DNA from: Pseudodesulfovibrio sp.
GTDB taxonomy: Bacteria > Desulfobacterota > Desulfovibrionia > Desulfovibrionales > Desulfovibrionaceae
NCBI GenBank assembly: GCA_016744135.1
Contig: JADGEX010000002.1
Coordinates: forward strand, 248,001-312,000
Direction: 5' to 3'
Length of the DNA stretch: 64,000 nt
The notes beneath the pieces are model-generated. The model did no database searches. It was not told where the DNA came from and saw only the letters and a program-made list of their open reading frames with translations. Below, piece by piece: positions 53,210 through 62,213 of the stretch. A program made the position numbers and the translations under genes. Position 1 is the stretch's first letter, and each line of letters opens with the position of its first letter.

Positions 53210-53866
53210 ATGGACGAAAAAATACGGGTGACGCAATGCGAGGTGGTTGTTCCACCCGCTGGCGGAACTCTTGAAACTCAGCTCGTCGTGATTGTTGCAT
53301 TTGTGACCATTGTTTTGTGCGGATGCGGCATCCTTTTACGAAGCTCCGGGGCAGAGGAATATACGGTCCCTGCGTGGCAGGTTGATGCTTTCAGCGATCT
53401 TCAACCTGAAGAGCTCGCTATTTTCAATGCGCTTCTTACATCAGCTCCTGAGATTGAAATGATTCATGAAGATGAGTTTGATTGGCCGTCGGTGACGGAA
53501 TTGGCTGAGGCTCAGCTGCCTCCGTTTGTTCAGGATTCATCGTGGCGTAGTGACGGGAGTTATCATTGGATACGGAACATTATCAGTACAGAGGATAAAC
53601 ATATTGTTCTGTATATGGGAAATCCTGGTGATGACATCAAAACAGGCTCTTTTCTGTTGGTGATGCTGCATGATCATATCAAGAAACAAGGGAATGCGGG
53701 AGTGGCCAGTCACGTTCCCTTTGAAGTTTGGATTCATCCTTCTTCCTCTCCTTCGTTCCCGGGAATGAGCACGGATCAGGCATTGATCAATGGTGGATGG
53801 CGAGAAGCGGTTGCTCGGAAGGGTGAGCGTGAGATGAAAAAATCTCGAGGCGAGGATTACTTTTAA
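53210..53866 (+). CDS. DUF6162-like membrane-anchored protein
   Basis: The 218-residue protein has one N-terminal membrane segment (LETQLVVIVAFVTIVLCGCGILL) and an extracytoplasmic domain with PSVTELAEAQLPPFVQDSSWRSDGSYHWIR. It resembles the DUF6162 proteins that occur beside zinc-type ABC importers. The start is uncertain: ATG 53210 is favoured, a GTG/ATG pair at 53162-53165 is possible. It overlaps the next binding-protein gene by one base. Confidence 0.7.
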   Translation: MDEKIRVTQCEVVVPPAGGTLETQLVVIVAFVTIVLCGCGILLRSSGAEEYTVPAWQVDAFSDLQPEELAIFNALLTSAPEIEMIHEDEFDWPSVTELAEAQLPPFVQDSSWRSDGSYHWIRNIISTEDKHIVLYMGNPGDDIKTGSFLLVMLHDHIKKQGNAGVASHVPFEVWIHPSSSPSFPGMSTDQALINGGWREAVARKGEREMKKSRGEDYF

Positions 53867-54780
53867 TGATTCGTAAGTTACTATATAGTATCGTTTTTGT
53901 TTTGTTTATGGTGAGTGCTGCGTGCCCCGCTGAAGATATTCCTCGCATTGGTGTGACACTGCATCCGTACTATAGCTTTGTGAAAGCTATAGTCGGCGAT
54001 ACTGCCGAAGTCGTTCCTCTCATTGGAGAAGGGTTTAATCCACATAATTACCGGCCTCAGCCTGAGGATATCAAGAAATGCATGACGTTGGATGCTATGG
54101 TCGTCAACGGCATCGGGCATGATGAATTCGCCTTTGAAAGTATCGAAGCAGCCAATTTGAAAGGGAAACTTCCGCTTATTTTCGCCAACAAGGACGTTTC
54201 GCTTATTCCGGTCAGTGGTCATTTGGATGGCAAGAAAGTCGTTAATCCCCACACATTTGTCTCCGTGACCGCCTCGGTTCGCCAAGTTTATACTATTGCC
54301 AAGGAGCTGGGAGAACTGTTCCCTGAGAACGCTTCGCTATATCGAAAAAACGGAAGGAAATATGCGGCTCGGCTTCGTCGGATGAAAGCCGAATATATGG
54401 AACGTATAGCCGACTTGCCGGATTTGGATTTTCGTTGCGCTACTATTCACGGCGGATATGATTACCTTTTTCAGGATTTCGGATTGCAGGTGACCGCTGT
54501 TATCGAACCGGGGCATGGGCTGAAGCCTACAGCCAGCCAGCTTGCCAGAATTATAGATGAAATCAAGAGACTTGGCGTGAATGTTATTTTTACTGAGATG
54601 GCGTTTCCCGACAAATATGTGGACACCATCCATGAGGAGACCGGTATTCGGATTCGTCATTTGTCGCATTTGACCAATGGCGAATATACGGAAGAGGGGT
54701 TTGAGAAGGGATTGCGAGCCAATCTTGAAGCCCTGACAAATGCCCTTGTTGACGCAAAAACTGTCAAACATGGAGGCTGA
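53866..54780 (+). CDS. Zinc/manganese-type ABC metal-binding protein
   Basis: The 304-residue periplasmic protein has a signal peptide and a TroA/ZnuA-type fold. Likely metal ligands are His and Glu/Asp in TLHPYYSF, NPHNYRPQPED, GHDEFAFE, PHTFVSV and EPGHGLKP. No His-rich loop is present, so zinc or manganese cannot be told apart. It lies first of the ABC genes and overlaps the DUF6162-like gene. Confidence 0.87.
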   Translation: MIRKLLYSIVFVLFMVSAACPAEDIPRIGVTLHPYYSFVKAIVGDTAEVVPLIGEGFNPHNYRPQPEDIKKCMTLDAMVVNGIGHDEFAFESIEAANLKGKLPLIFANKDVSLIPVSGHLDGKKVVNPHTFVSVTASVRQVYTIAKELGELFPENASLYRKNGRKYAARLRRMKAEYMERIADLPDLDFRCATIHGGYDYLFQDFGLQVTAVIEPGHGLKPTASQLARIIDEIKRLGVNVIFTEMAFPDKYVDTIHEETGIRIRHLSHLTNGEYTEEGFEKGLRANLEALTNALVDAKTVKHGG

Positions 54781-54781
54781 T

Positions 54782-55507
54782 ATGTCCAAAGTGACTTTGT
54801 TGACAAAAGGTCCCACCATTCACTTTGAGCATTTGGGACTTCGTCTTGGCGGTAACACCATTTTGTCGGATGTGAATTTTACGATTCAACCTGGTTCGAT
54901 TCATTGCATAATTGGTCCCAATGGAGGCGGCAAGACTTCTCTTATTCGTTCAATGCTCGGACAGATGCCCCACACTGGCGATATTCGTATTTGCTGGGGT
55001 GGGCCGACAACGATCGGCTATGTCCCTCAGTCGTTGGATTATGACGATACCTTGCCCATGACGGTCTTGGATTTCATGGCAATGCTTTGCCAACGAAGGC
55101 CTACCTTCCTCGGTTTGAAGCATAGTAAGCGGTCCTTGATTAATGATGTGTTGCAACGTGTCGGTATGGATTCAAAAATTAACCGGCCATTTGGCTCTCT
55201 GTCCGGGGGGGAACGTCAAAGAATTTTGTTTGCACAAGCATTAATGCCCCGTCCAAAGTTGCTCATTCTGGACGAACCGACAACCGGTTTGGATCAGGCC
55301 GGTACAGCGATTATGCATGATGTGCTGGAAGAGTTGCGCTGGGAAGGGACAACGATCCTTTGTATCCATCATGATCTCTCGGTTGTTCGTGAAATGGGTG
55401 ATGTTGTGACGTGTATCAATCGGCAATTGTTGTTTTCAGGGCCTCCGGTCGAGGAATTGACTCCTGAACGTGTGTTTTCTGTTTTTTCTTCAGTCAAGGC
55501 GGCCTGA
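54782..55507 (+). CDS. Zinc/manganese-type ABC transporter ATP-binding protein
   Basis: The 241-residue ATPase has Walker A GPNGGGKTS, signature LSGGERQR and Walker B LLILDEPTTGLD, in the size of ZnuC/MntB-type ATPases. ATG 54782 has GGAGG 5 bases upstream, one base after the binding-protein stop. It should drive the permease that follows. Confidence 0.92.
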   Translation: MSKVTLLTKGPTIHFEHLGLRLGGNTILSDVNFTIQPGSIHCIIGPNGGGKTSLIRSMLGQMPHTGDIRICWGGPTTIGYVPQSLDYDDTLPMTVLDFMAMLCQRRPTFLGLKHSKRSLINDVLQRVGMDSKINRPFGSLSGGERQRILFAQALMPRPKLLILDEPTTGLDQAGTAIMHDVLEELRWEGTTILCIHHDLSVVREMGDVVTCINRQLLFSGPPVEELTPERVFSVFSSVKAA

Positions 55508-55511
55508 TTTG

Positions 55512-56417
55512 ATGGATTTTATTTACGACTCTATTCGACTTCCGCTCATGGAGATGGGCAAGGCCGGGGTGTTGCCTGAATTTTTTCAATACGCTTTTGT
55601 TATCAACGCCCTGTTATGCGCATTGGTGGCCGGACCGCTTCTTGGTGGAATCGGTACCATGGTGGTTTCAAAGCGGTTGGCCTTTTTCTCCCAGGCAGTG
55701 GGGCAGGCCGCTTTGACAGGCGTGGCGCTCGGCGTGTTGCTTGGTGAACCCGTGACAGCCCCGTATGTGTCCCTGTTTGGGTTTTGTATCCTGTTCGCAT
55801 TGACCATGAATTACACCCGTAATCGTATGCGTATGAAGCAGGATATTGTTATCGGTGTTTTCCTTTCGGTCTCGTTGGCAGTGGGGGCCTGTGTCCTTTT
55901 GTATGTCACGGCCAAGGTGAATATGCATGTGTTGGACAATATTTTATTTGGTTCCGTTCTTACGGTGAATAACACTGACATGAACGTTTTGATTGTCATT
56001 GCCGGGTTATGCGTTGCCGTGGGTATCCCTACCTATAACAAAATGTTGCTTGCCAGTTTTAATCCCAGCCTCGCTCAGGTTCGCGGTATCAATGCCAAAT
56101 TGTATGACTATGTGTTCGTGCTCATGATTACGGTTATTACTGTTGCCTGCCTGAAAATTGTGGGGGCGGTGCTTGTGGAAGCATTGCTCATTATTCCGGC
56201 GGCGGCTGCGAGAAACGTCAGTCGTTCTGTGCGTGGTTTTTTCTTTTATAGTGTGGCCTTCGCCACCGTGAGTTGCGTGCTTGGCATCATTATCCCGATG
56301 CAATTTGAAATCCCGGTGCCGTCTGGCGGTGCCATTATACTCGTCGCTTCCATCGTCTTTATGATGACAGCCGGAGTGCGCATGGTCTCCGGCTCTTTTA
56401 AGGAGGCTGCGGTATGA
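55512..56417 (+). CDS. Zinc/manganese-type ABC transporter permease
   Basis: The 301-residue inner-membrane protein belongs to the ABC-3 (ZnuB/TroC) permease family: about eight hydrophobic segments, SKRLAFFSQAVGQAALTGVALG, and KIVGAVLVEALLIIPAAAARN. It has 4 bases between it and the ATPase and overlaps the second binding protein by ATGA. Confidence 0.9.
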   Translation: MDFIYDSIRLPLMEMGKAGVLPEFFQYAFVINALLCALVAGPLLGGIGTMVVSKRLAFFSQAVGQAALTGVALGVLLGEPVTAPYVSLFGFCILFALTMNYTRNRMRMKQDIVIGVFLSVSLAVGACVLLYVTAKVNMHVLDNILFGSVLTVNNTDMNVLIVIAGLCVAVGIPTYNKMLLASFNPSLAQVRGINAKLYDYVFVLMITVITVACLKIVGAVLVEALLIIPAAAARNVSRSVRGFFFYSVAFATVSCVLGIIIPMQFEIPVPSGGAIILVASIVFMMTAGVRMVSGSFKEAAV

Positions 56418-57328
56418 AGAAGTTCCTTATTATTGGTATGCTGGTGACATTTGTTTTTCTTTGGACAAGGGTTGGTATTGCCGCGGATGCTTCAGAAAAA
56501 ACCGTTGTTCTGACATCCATCGGCGCAGTGCAGGCCATGGCTGAAGTCCTGACTGAAAATACATCCATCACGGTGATGAACAGCATCCCGCAAGGATATT
56601 CCATGCGAGGACAGGACGCTTATTTCAAAAAGCATAGGGAAGCGTTCTTTCAATCGGCTGCCAAAGCAGACGCTGTACTTACCGTTGGATCAGCTTGGCC
56701 GGCTGACCCTCTGTACAAATGGGCCAGACGGAGCAACATCCGAGTGGTCAATATCGACGCGACCAGACCTTTGGACGAATATGGCGCGGGTGTGCCGTTG
56801 GTGACGGTGCAAGGAAAGAACGTTCCGTTTGTCTGGCGTAGCCCCGCCAATATGACCCGTATGGGGGCCATTACAGCCGATGACCTTTCGCGTCTTGTCC
56901 CTGCGGAAGCTTCGACGATCAAGGCCAATCTCAAGAGAATGCAGTCCGTTCTGTTCAGAATCCGGTCAAAGTATGAAGCGGCGTTTACTGACCTTGAGAG
57001 TGTGGACATTGCTGCGCTGACTGGTGCGTATACCCCATTAATCGATGAATTTGGATTGGATGTCATTGTCTACGCCCTCAAGCCTGAAGTCGAGTGGACG
57101 GAAAATGATGCAAAGGATTTTGCCGAACAGTTGAAATCCGGGGGTATTAAAGCCGTTGCCTGTGCATGGGAGCCGGATGAGAAGGTGCGAAAGGCTCTTT
57201 TGATGGGCGGTGCTGTCCCTGTGGTACTGGAGAAGTTCGTTCGCGAATCAGATGTCGAGCCGATACTCTCCTTGAGCAACTGGTATGAGCGCAATTTGTC
57301 ACGTCTCCTTGTGGCGCTACAGGATTAA
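56414..57328 (+). CDS. Second TroA-fold-like binding protein lacking the usual metal histidines
   Basis: The 304-residue secreted protein has a signal peptide and a TroA-like layout (SIGAVQAMAEVLTENTSITVMNSIPQGYSMRGQDAYFKKHREAFFQSAAKADAVLTVGSAWPADPLYKW), but only one His in the ligand region and no conserved pattern of His/Glu ligands. It is in the same operon, after the permease. It could be a binding protein for another ligand, a partner of the first, or a chaperone-like protein. Confidence 0.75.
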   Translation: MKKFLIIGMLVTFVFLWTRVGIAADASEKTVVLTSIGAVQAMAEVLTENTSITVMNSIPQGYSMRGQDAYFKKHREAFFQSAAKADAVLTVGSAWPADPLYKWARRSNIRVVNIDATRPLDEYGAGVPLVTVQGKNVPFVWRSPANMTRMGAITADDLSRLVPAEASTIKANLKRMQSVLFRIRSKYEAAFTDLESVDIAALTGAYTPLIDEFGLDVIVYALKPEVEWTENDAKDFAEQLKSGGIKAVACAWEPDEKVRKALLMGGAVPVVLEKFVRESDVEPILSLSNWYERNLSRLLVALQD

Positions 57329-57342
57329 TCTCGGAGGAAGTC

Positions 57343-57525
57343 ATGGATACCATCTTTGCGATTGTAATCATTGTCGTGGCTGTGGCCTATTTGCTCAAGC
57401 GCAGGTTTATCGGGCGTAACAGCGGGAAAGGAAGTGCTACCTGCGGGTGCTCCGGGTGCGATTGCACCTCGTGCGGAGGGCGCGGTGCTGACGGGGACAG
57501 TCAATCTTCTCTTAAAAGAAAATAA
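57343..57525 (+). CDS. FeoB-associated Cys-rich membrane protein
   Basis: The 60-residue protein has one membrane segment (TIFAIVIIVVAVAYLLKRRF) then a Cys-rich tail (CGCSGCDCTSCGG). It fits the FeoB-associated Cys-rich family, normally next to feoB. Here it is 5.5 kb away from feoB, inside the ABC metal operon. ATG is preceded by GGAGGAAG. Confidence 0.82.
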   Translation: MDTIFAIVIIVVAVAYLLKRRFIGRNSGKGSATCGCSGCDCTSCGGRGADGDSQSSLKRK

Positions 57526-57547
57526 CCAACGTGGACGGGGGTTCATA

Positions 57548-58411
57548 ATGTCTTTTTGTAAACCGAAAATTATGTATGTGAGTTTGCTCTTTGTCGTAGC
57601 CATGATGATCACTGCCTTGGGCGTTGACATTGCGTCGGCTCATTCAATGTTTATTCAATCTGGTCGCCACAGGGTGGATGAGGGAAAGAAAACACCGCTT
57701 TTTTTTTGTTATGGACATCATTTCCCTGTAGATGACGGTGTGCGTCGGAATAAGCTTGCATCGGTGAATGTTTTTGATCCGTCCGGGCAGGCAACCGCAA
57801 TTCAGCTACGCGATGAAACCTGTCTGCATTCTTACATGGTCGAGTACGACAAGCCCGGTGTCTATGTGTTGGCCGCAGAGACCAATCCTGGTTTTTATAC
57901 CAAGTGGGTAGATAAAAAAGGGCGCAATCGCAGTACCATCAAGCCCATGAGCGCTGTTGTGGACAAGGCTTCAAAGATCGAGAAATCCCTGTACAGCAAA
58001 CAGTATGCAAAAACATATGTTCGTTGTGGTGCTTCTGATGGTCTTTATCAGGCCCACGTGGGACTGCCGCTCGAACTGGTTCCCATGCAGGACCCGACAA
58101 CATTGAAGCCTGGGGATGTCTTGTCCCTAAAAGTCTTTCGTGATGGTAAACGATACTTTGGTTCAGGATCCTGGGATGCCACCTATGCGGGGTTTTCTAC
58201 GGAATCAGAGGACCTGTATCATCCAAGAGCCACTGCATCCGGCGATACCATTAAGGTTTCCCTCGACCAACCGGGACGGTGGTTTATTCGGTATTTCATC
58301 AAGACCGACGCCACACCTGAAAACAAGGATAAATATCTGCAACAGAAGCAGACAGCCACACTTGTGGTTCTCGTCCCCAACGAGCGCAAACAACCCGTGG
58401 CTCATCATTAG
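57548..58411 (+). CDS. Secreted DUF4198-type protein
   Basis: The 287-residue protein starts with a membrane/signal segment ending near IASA/HSM and has the DUF4198 layout HSMFIQSGRHRVDEGKKTPLFFCYGHHFPVDDGVRR, VDKKGRNRSTIKPMSAVV, LPLELVPMQDPTTLKPGDVLSLKVFRDGK. His-rich GHHF and GRHR may bind metals. It is the last gene of the ABC operon. ATG 57548 follows CGGGGGT. Confidence 0.8.
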   Translation: MSFCKPKIMYVSLLFVVAMMITALGVDIASAHSMFIQSGRHRVDEGKKTPLFFCYGHHFPVDDGVRRNKLASVNVFDPSGQATAIQLRDETCLHSYMVEYDKPGVYVLAAETNPGFYTKWVDKKGRNRSTIKPMSAVVDKASKIEKSLYSKQYAKTYVRCGASDGLYQAHVGLPLELVPMQDPTTLKPGDVLSLKVFRDGKRYFGSGSWDATYAGFSTESEDLYHPRATASGDTIKVSLDQPGRWFIRYFIKTDATPENKDKYLQQKQTATLVVLVPNERKQPVAHH

Positions 58412-58906
58412 GCACTTTAGGTGACCTCAGGGCGTGGGGGATCGTTGGAGTGCGTCCTCGAACTCCAGTGGATAGGCGATCTTCCACGCCCTTTAGGAAT
58501 GCTGACGTATATATCTTTTATATATAATTCTGTTGGGCGTTTGAGATTCAGGATCACTAGAATTTCTTTCTCATCAGAAACTCTTAATAGTGTGCTTGTG
58601 CGGACGGGTAGCAAGAAAGAATATTTTGCTCGTAAGTCTATAGAATTGAAGATTTATATGTCTATTTCAAGTAGAAGCAAGAAGATGCAGATAGTTGCGG
58701 CTTCTTTTTGATTATTTTTACATTTTGAGACGGGATTTCAATTCCTACTATATACTACCTTTTCGGTATTAAATTATTGAAAATTAATGTGTTGACGTTA
58801 TATTTTTTAATCGGCTATGCACTTCGCTACATTGAAAATGAATTTCATAATCAACGATTCGCTCGGGATTGAGAAGGCCGACGGAGAAAAGGAAAAGGAG
58901 GTCGTT
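58412..58906. other. 495-base gap with long hairpin and possible promoter
   Basis: The gap holds a nested hairpin at 58429-58493 (AGGGCGTGG/CCACGCCCT, GATCG/CGATC, GGAGT/ACTCC) and an AT-rich rest. A possible promoter TTGACG (58792-58797), 18 bases, TATGCA lies before the next gene. Short open frames in the gap do not look coding. Confidence 0.5.
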
Positions 58907-59950
58907 TTGAAACGCCTTTTGGCAATTATGGCTGTTGTTACATGTTTGATTTTGGGTGAAGGAGCCTCTTTGGTGCACGCCGGACCTGTTATGGGCGGGG
59001 GGAGTGATTCCGAAGCAGCTTTGAAGGATCGGCCCGATACAAAACCTGTCAAATGCGTGGGCTTGATCAACATGTCAAACGGGATAGTTCTTCCTAAAGG
59101 GAAAGTGACCGCCAGCATCAAATATCGATACGTTCACAAAGATTCTTTGTATGACGGAAGCGAGGAAAAGCATGGAAATTACGGGGGTAAATACGATCGT
59201 GTAAATCAAGGGTTGCAGTTTACGGCCAAGGCTGGATTGTTCGAGGATTTTGAAGCCCGTGTCATGGTTCCGTTTTGGGATAAGGAACTTAAACGCAAGG
59301 CTGGCAATCCTCCAACATCCACTGGGACCGATTCAGTAAGTGGTTTGGGTGATGTCGTGGTTATGGGGCGGTACGCACTCATGAGCCAGCGGAAGGGCGA
59401 TTGGATGAGCGTGGCTTTAGGAGCGGGAATAAAATTGCCTACAGGTGACCCTGATCACGAGAATGACTTTCCGTTTTCCAATGCGCATAAATACATCGGC
59501 CCGGGTGGTCAGCTTGGTACCGGTTCCTGGGATCCAAAGATTGAATTAGGTGCTACCAAGTTTGTGGATCGTTCACGGTTTGACATGCATTTTATGTACA
59601 CCATCCCCGGAGATGGAGCGCATGGTTCCCGCAAGGGCAAACAGTTCAAGTATAACTTTGGGTATGGGTATGCCCTGAATAAGTATTTCGACCTTGAACT
59701 CGAATTGAACGGTGTCGAGCAGGAACGTCATCGCTACGATAACGAAATCGCCAAATCAACCGGTGGGCATACCATCTATATTACCCCCGGTATTCATTGG
59801 AAGATGGCCGAAAAATGCCATTTGTCATTGGGCGTTCCCGTAGTCGTCTACCGTGACCTTAATGGCTATTCAGCCGACCCTGATCGCAACAGCCGGTATG
59901 GGCTGGGTGAAGACTTTCAGGTTGTGACCCGTCTTGCTTTCAGCTTCTAA
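58907..59950 (+). CDS. Outer-membrane beta-barrel protein (Phenol_MetA_deg/transporter-like)
   Basis: The 347-residue protein has a signal peptide and then beta-barrel features: alternating hydrophobic strands, SVALGAGIKLPTGDP, and a C-terminal Phe (TRLAFSF). It starts with TTG at 58907, 5 bases after AAGGAGG; an ATG start further upstream lacks this. It may be a pore for metals or chelates, being followed by a siderophore/cobalamin-type binding protein. Confidence 0.8.
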   Translation: MKRLLAIMAVVTCLILGEGASLVHAGPVMGGGSDSEAALKDRPDTKPVKCVGLINMSNGIVLPKGKVTASIKYRYVHKDSLYDGSEEKHGNYGGKYDRVNQGLQFTAKAGLFEDFEARVMVPFWDKELKRKAGNPPTSTGTDSVSGLGDVVVMGRYALMSQRKGDWMSVALGAGIKLPTGDPDHENDFPFSNAHKYIGPGGQLGTGSWDPKIELGATKFVDRSRFDMHFMYTIPGDGAHGSRKGKQFKYNFGYGYALNKYFDLELELNGVEQERHRYDNEIAKSTGGHTIYITPGIHWKMAEKCHLSLGVPVVVYRDLNGYSADPDRNSRYGLGEDFQVVTRLAFSF

Positions 59951-59966
59951 TTATTTGGAGATAAAA

Positions 59967-60929
59967 ATGAAAAAAATACGTTTGCTTTTGATTGTGACAT
60001 GCCTGTCCTGCATGGCGATTCTCTTTGGACTGACCTGCGCCAACGCCACTCCGTACAAGGCACCGGAGAAGATCAAAGCCGTCATGGTTGGTGACAGGCT
60101 GGTGGATGTGGCCTTGAAGCTTGGTGTTGTAGCAGAAGGGATGGCTGTGCGAGCATCCATGTGGCCCAAAGCCGATGAGATCAAAATGGCTTCTCAGCTT
60201 TTGGGATGCCCTAATTATGTCACGGTCAAACATCCTGAGACCATTGCCAATTTCATGAAGGAACGGGGCATTACTCGGCTTATCTTGGAAAAAAGTGTCA
60301 AGTTTTGCTTGTACAAGAAAAAAGTGAGTCCTGTGAAAGTGGCTGAGCTGGTCAAGGATGTTCCCGGCATCACCATTGAGTATGTGGATTTCAGTAGCGG
60401 TGTTGTCCCTGCCATCTCACAGATTGCCGAGTTGTTTGGCAAGCAGGAGCAAGGGCATCAAGTGGCTGCTTCGTATGCAAAAGCCATGAAGAAGGTCGAA
60501 GTTTCTTTGACCAAGCAGAAAGCCGGCAAACGTGTTCTCGTACTCAACGGCCATTATCTCGCATCGGGTAAAACCTTTATCCGCGTGGAAGCTCCTGGTG
60601 GTTATTCTGATCAGTACATCCTGAATCCGCTTGGGTGCAAAAACGTGGCAGATGTCATGATGACCGACACGATGAAGGTCAGCAAAGGCCATGTCTCTGG
60701 TGGGCGTTTGGGTTGGTTAGCCAAGGTCAAACCTGACGTGATCGTTGCCACTGGTGACGGATTTGCCGTGCAATTGGCACTGCACAAGGCTTTGCAAAAG
60801 AATCCGGCTTTGGCGAATGTCCCGGCCATCAAAACCGGTTCGGTGTATTCGCTGCCTTTTTATGGTGATTCCAGCGTCCTTGAGTATCCGCAGATATTCA
60901 AGCAGTGGAGTGCCGCTTTAGGGCAGTAA
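59967..60929 (+). CDS. Siderophore/cobalamin-type ABC binding protein
   Basis: The 320-residue secreted protein has a signal peptide and a TroA-like type III fold (IKAVMVGDRLVDVALKLGVVAEGMAVRASMWPKADEIK, PDVIVATGDGFAVQLALHKALQKNPALANVPAIKTGSVYSLPFYGDSSV) like those of iron-chelate and B12 receptors. No permease or ATPase follows. It is 16 bases after the outer-membrane protein gene. ATG follows TTGGAG. Confidence 0.83.
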   Translation: MKKIRLLLIVTCLSCMAILFGLTCANATPYKAPEKIKAVMVGDRLVDVALKLGVVAEGMAVRASMWPKADEIKMASQLLGCPNYVTVKHPETIANFMKERGITRLILEKSVKFCLYKKKVSPVKVAELVKDVPGITIEYVDFSSGVVPAISQIAELFGKQEQGHQVAASYAKAMKKVEVSLTKQKAGKRVLVLNGHYLASGKTFIRVEAPGGYSDQYILNPLGCKNVADVMMTDTMKVSKGHVSGGRLGWLAKVKPDVIVATGDGFAVQLALHKALQKNPALANVPAIKTGSVYSLPFYGDSSVLEYPQIFKQWSAALGQ

Positions 60930-60957
60930 CTTCAAAGACTCCTGACGACAATACTCA

Positions 60958-60995
60958 AGAGGGACTGCATGTAGTTGCAGTCCCTCTTCTTTTTT
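60958..60995 (+). terminator. Terminator after the siderophore-type binding protein
   Basis: AGAGGGACTGCA and TGCAGTCCCTCT form a perfect 12-bp stem with a 6-base loop, followed by TCTTTTTT. Confidence 0.92.
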
Positions 60996-61010
60996 CGTTT
61001 GAAAGAGAAT

Positions 61011-62213
61011 TTATAGTGCAAATGGCGTGAGAATCCTCTCAAGTACTCCCTGCACTTTGGAGATGGCTACGCCGTAGTTGGTCACTGGAACTCCACGGCG
61101 CGAACATTCATTCATGCGGCGTAGCATCTCGGTTCGGTTCAACATGCAGGCACCGCAGTGGATGGCGAGTTTGAATCGTTCCAAATCTTCAGGGAAGTCG
61201 TGGCCTGAATAGGTCTCGAAGTTCAGGTTTTTCCCTGTGTATTGTGTGACCCAGTGCGGAATTTTGATCCGGCCTATGTCATCTTCCACCGGATGATGGG
61301 AACAGGCTTCGCCGATGAGTATGGTGTCACCTTCTTTCAGGGTATCAATGGCTTTCGCGCCATGCACAAGTGTTGGAAGGTCTCCTTTGTAACGGGCGAA
61401 CAGGGTCGAAAAAGTGGTTAATGGAACATCGGTCGGGACGGCTTTGGCCACATTGTGTACGACTTGTGAATCCGTGATAACCAGTGCGGGCTTGTGGTTC
61501 AGGCCGGACAAAGCCTCTTCGAGTTCTGATTCCTTGGTGGTTAACGCCAAAGCATCACCGTCTAGGATCTCTCGCAAGATTTGCACCTGAGGCAGGATGA
61601 GCCGTCCTTTGGGAGCGGAAAGGTCTATCGGCACGACGCAGACGACCCATTCCCCTTTGTTGAAGAGGTCGCCAGCCAGTACCGGGTCACGCTTCATTTC
61701 CGGCGGTGCGATGTCGATGATCGCCTGTTTTATTTCGTCGATATTTGTTTCGTTTTTGGCCGAGGTGGTCAGGAACCGAAATCCCTTTTTTTGACAGTAT
61801 GCGCGATCTTCGGCTGATGGTTCCCTGATGTCACTTTTGTTGAAAGCGATGATGAATGGGATGTCCAGTTCGATGATGTCTTCGATTATTTTCAGTTCAT
61901 GTGGCGTGAGCCCTGCCTCGCCGACAACGACTATTGCCACATCCGAACGCCAGAGGACTTTTCGTGTTGCCTTGATTCGCAACTCCCCGAGTTCGCCAGA
62001 GTCATCGAGTCCGGCTGTGTCGTAGAATGTGACAGGGCCGAGCGGAAGCAATTCGTAATGCTTGGCAACCGGGTCCGTTGTCGTCCCCGGCATATCCGAG
62101 ACAATGGCTATTTTTTGATCCGTTATGGCGTTAACCAGTGACGACTTGCCTGCATTCCTTTGTCCGGCGAGGGTTATGACCAGTCGTATCCCGCGGGGTG
62201 CTTTGTTGGACAT
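61011..62213 (-). CDS. hydF: [FeFe]-hydrogenase maturation GTPase HydF
   Basis: The 400-residue scaffold protein carries the diiron precursor of the hydrogenase H-cluster. GTPase P-loop GQRNAGKSS is at residues 17-25 and the iron-sulfur ligands CSH and HCGAC are in the C-terminal part (EACSHHPVED, AIHCGACMLNR), the conserved CxH...HCxxC motif. ATG 62213 follows AAGGAG. Its 5' end lies inside the hydE 3' end (83 bases). Confidence 0.93.
   Translation of the reverse strand: MSNKAPRGIRLVITLAGQRNAGKSSLVNAITDQKIAIVSDMPGTTTDPVAKHYELLPLGPVTFYDTAGLDDSGELGELRIKATRKVLWRSDVAIVVVGEAGLTPHELKIIEDIIELDIPFIIAFNKSDIREPSAEDRAYCQKKGFRFLTTSAKNETNIDEIKQAIIDIAPPEMKRDPVLAGDLFNKGEWVVCVVPIDLSAPKGRLILPQVQILREILDGDALALTTKESELEEALSGLNHKPALVITDSQVVHNVAKAVPTDVPLTTFSTLFARYKGDLPTLVHGAKAIDTLKEGDTILIGEACSHHPVEDDIGRIKIPHWVTQYTGKNLNFETYSGHDFPEDLERFKLAIHCGACMLNRTEMLRRMNECSRRGVPVTNYGVAISKVQGVLERILTPFAL

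Noticed and set aside
58421..58711. A 96-codon frame in the gap after the DUF4198 gene.
   Set aside because: No ribosome site, overlaps the hairpin, and the composition looks random.
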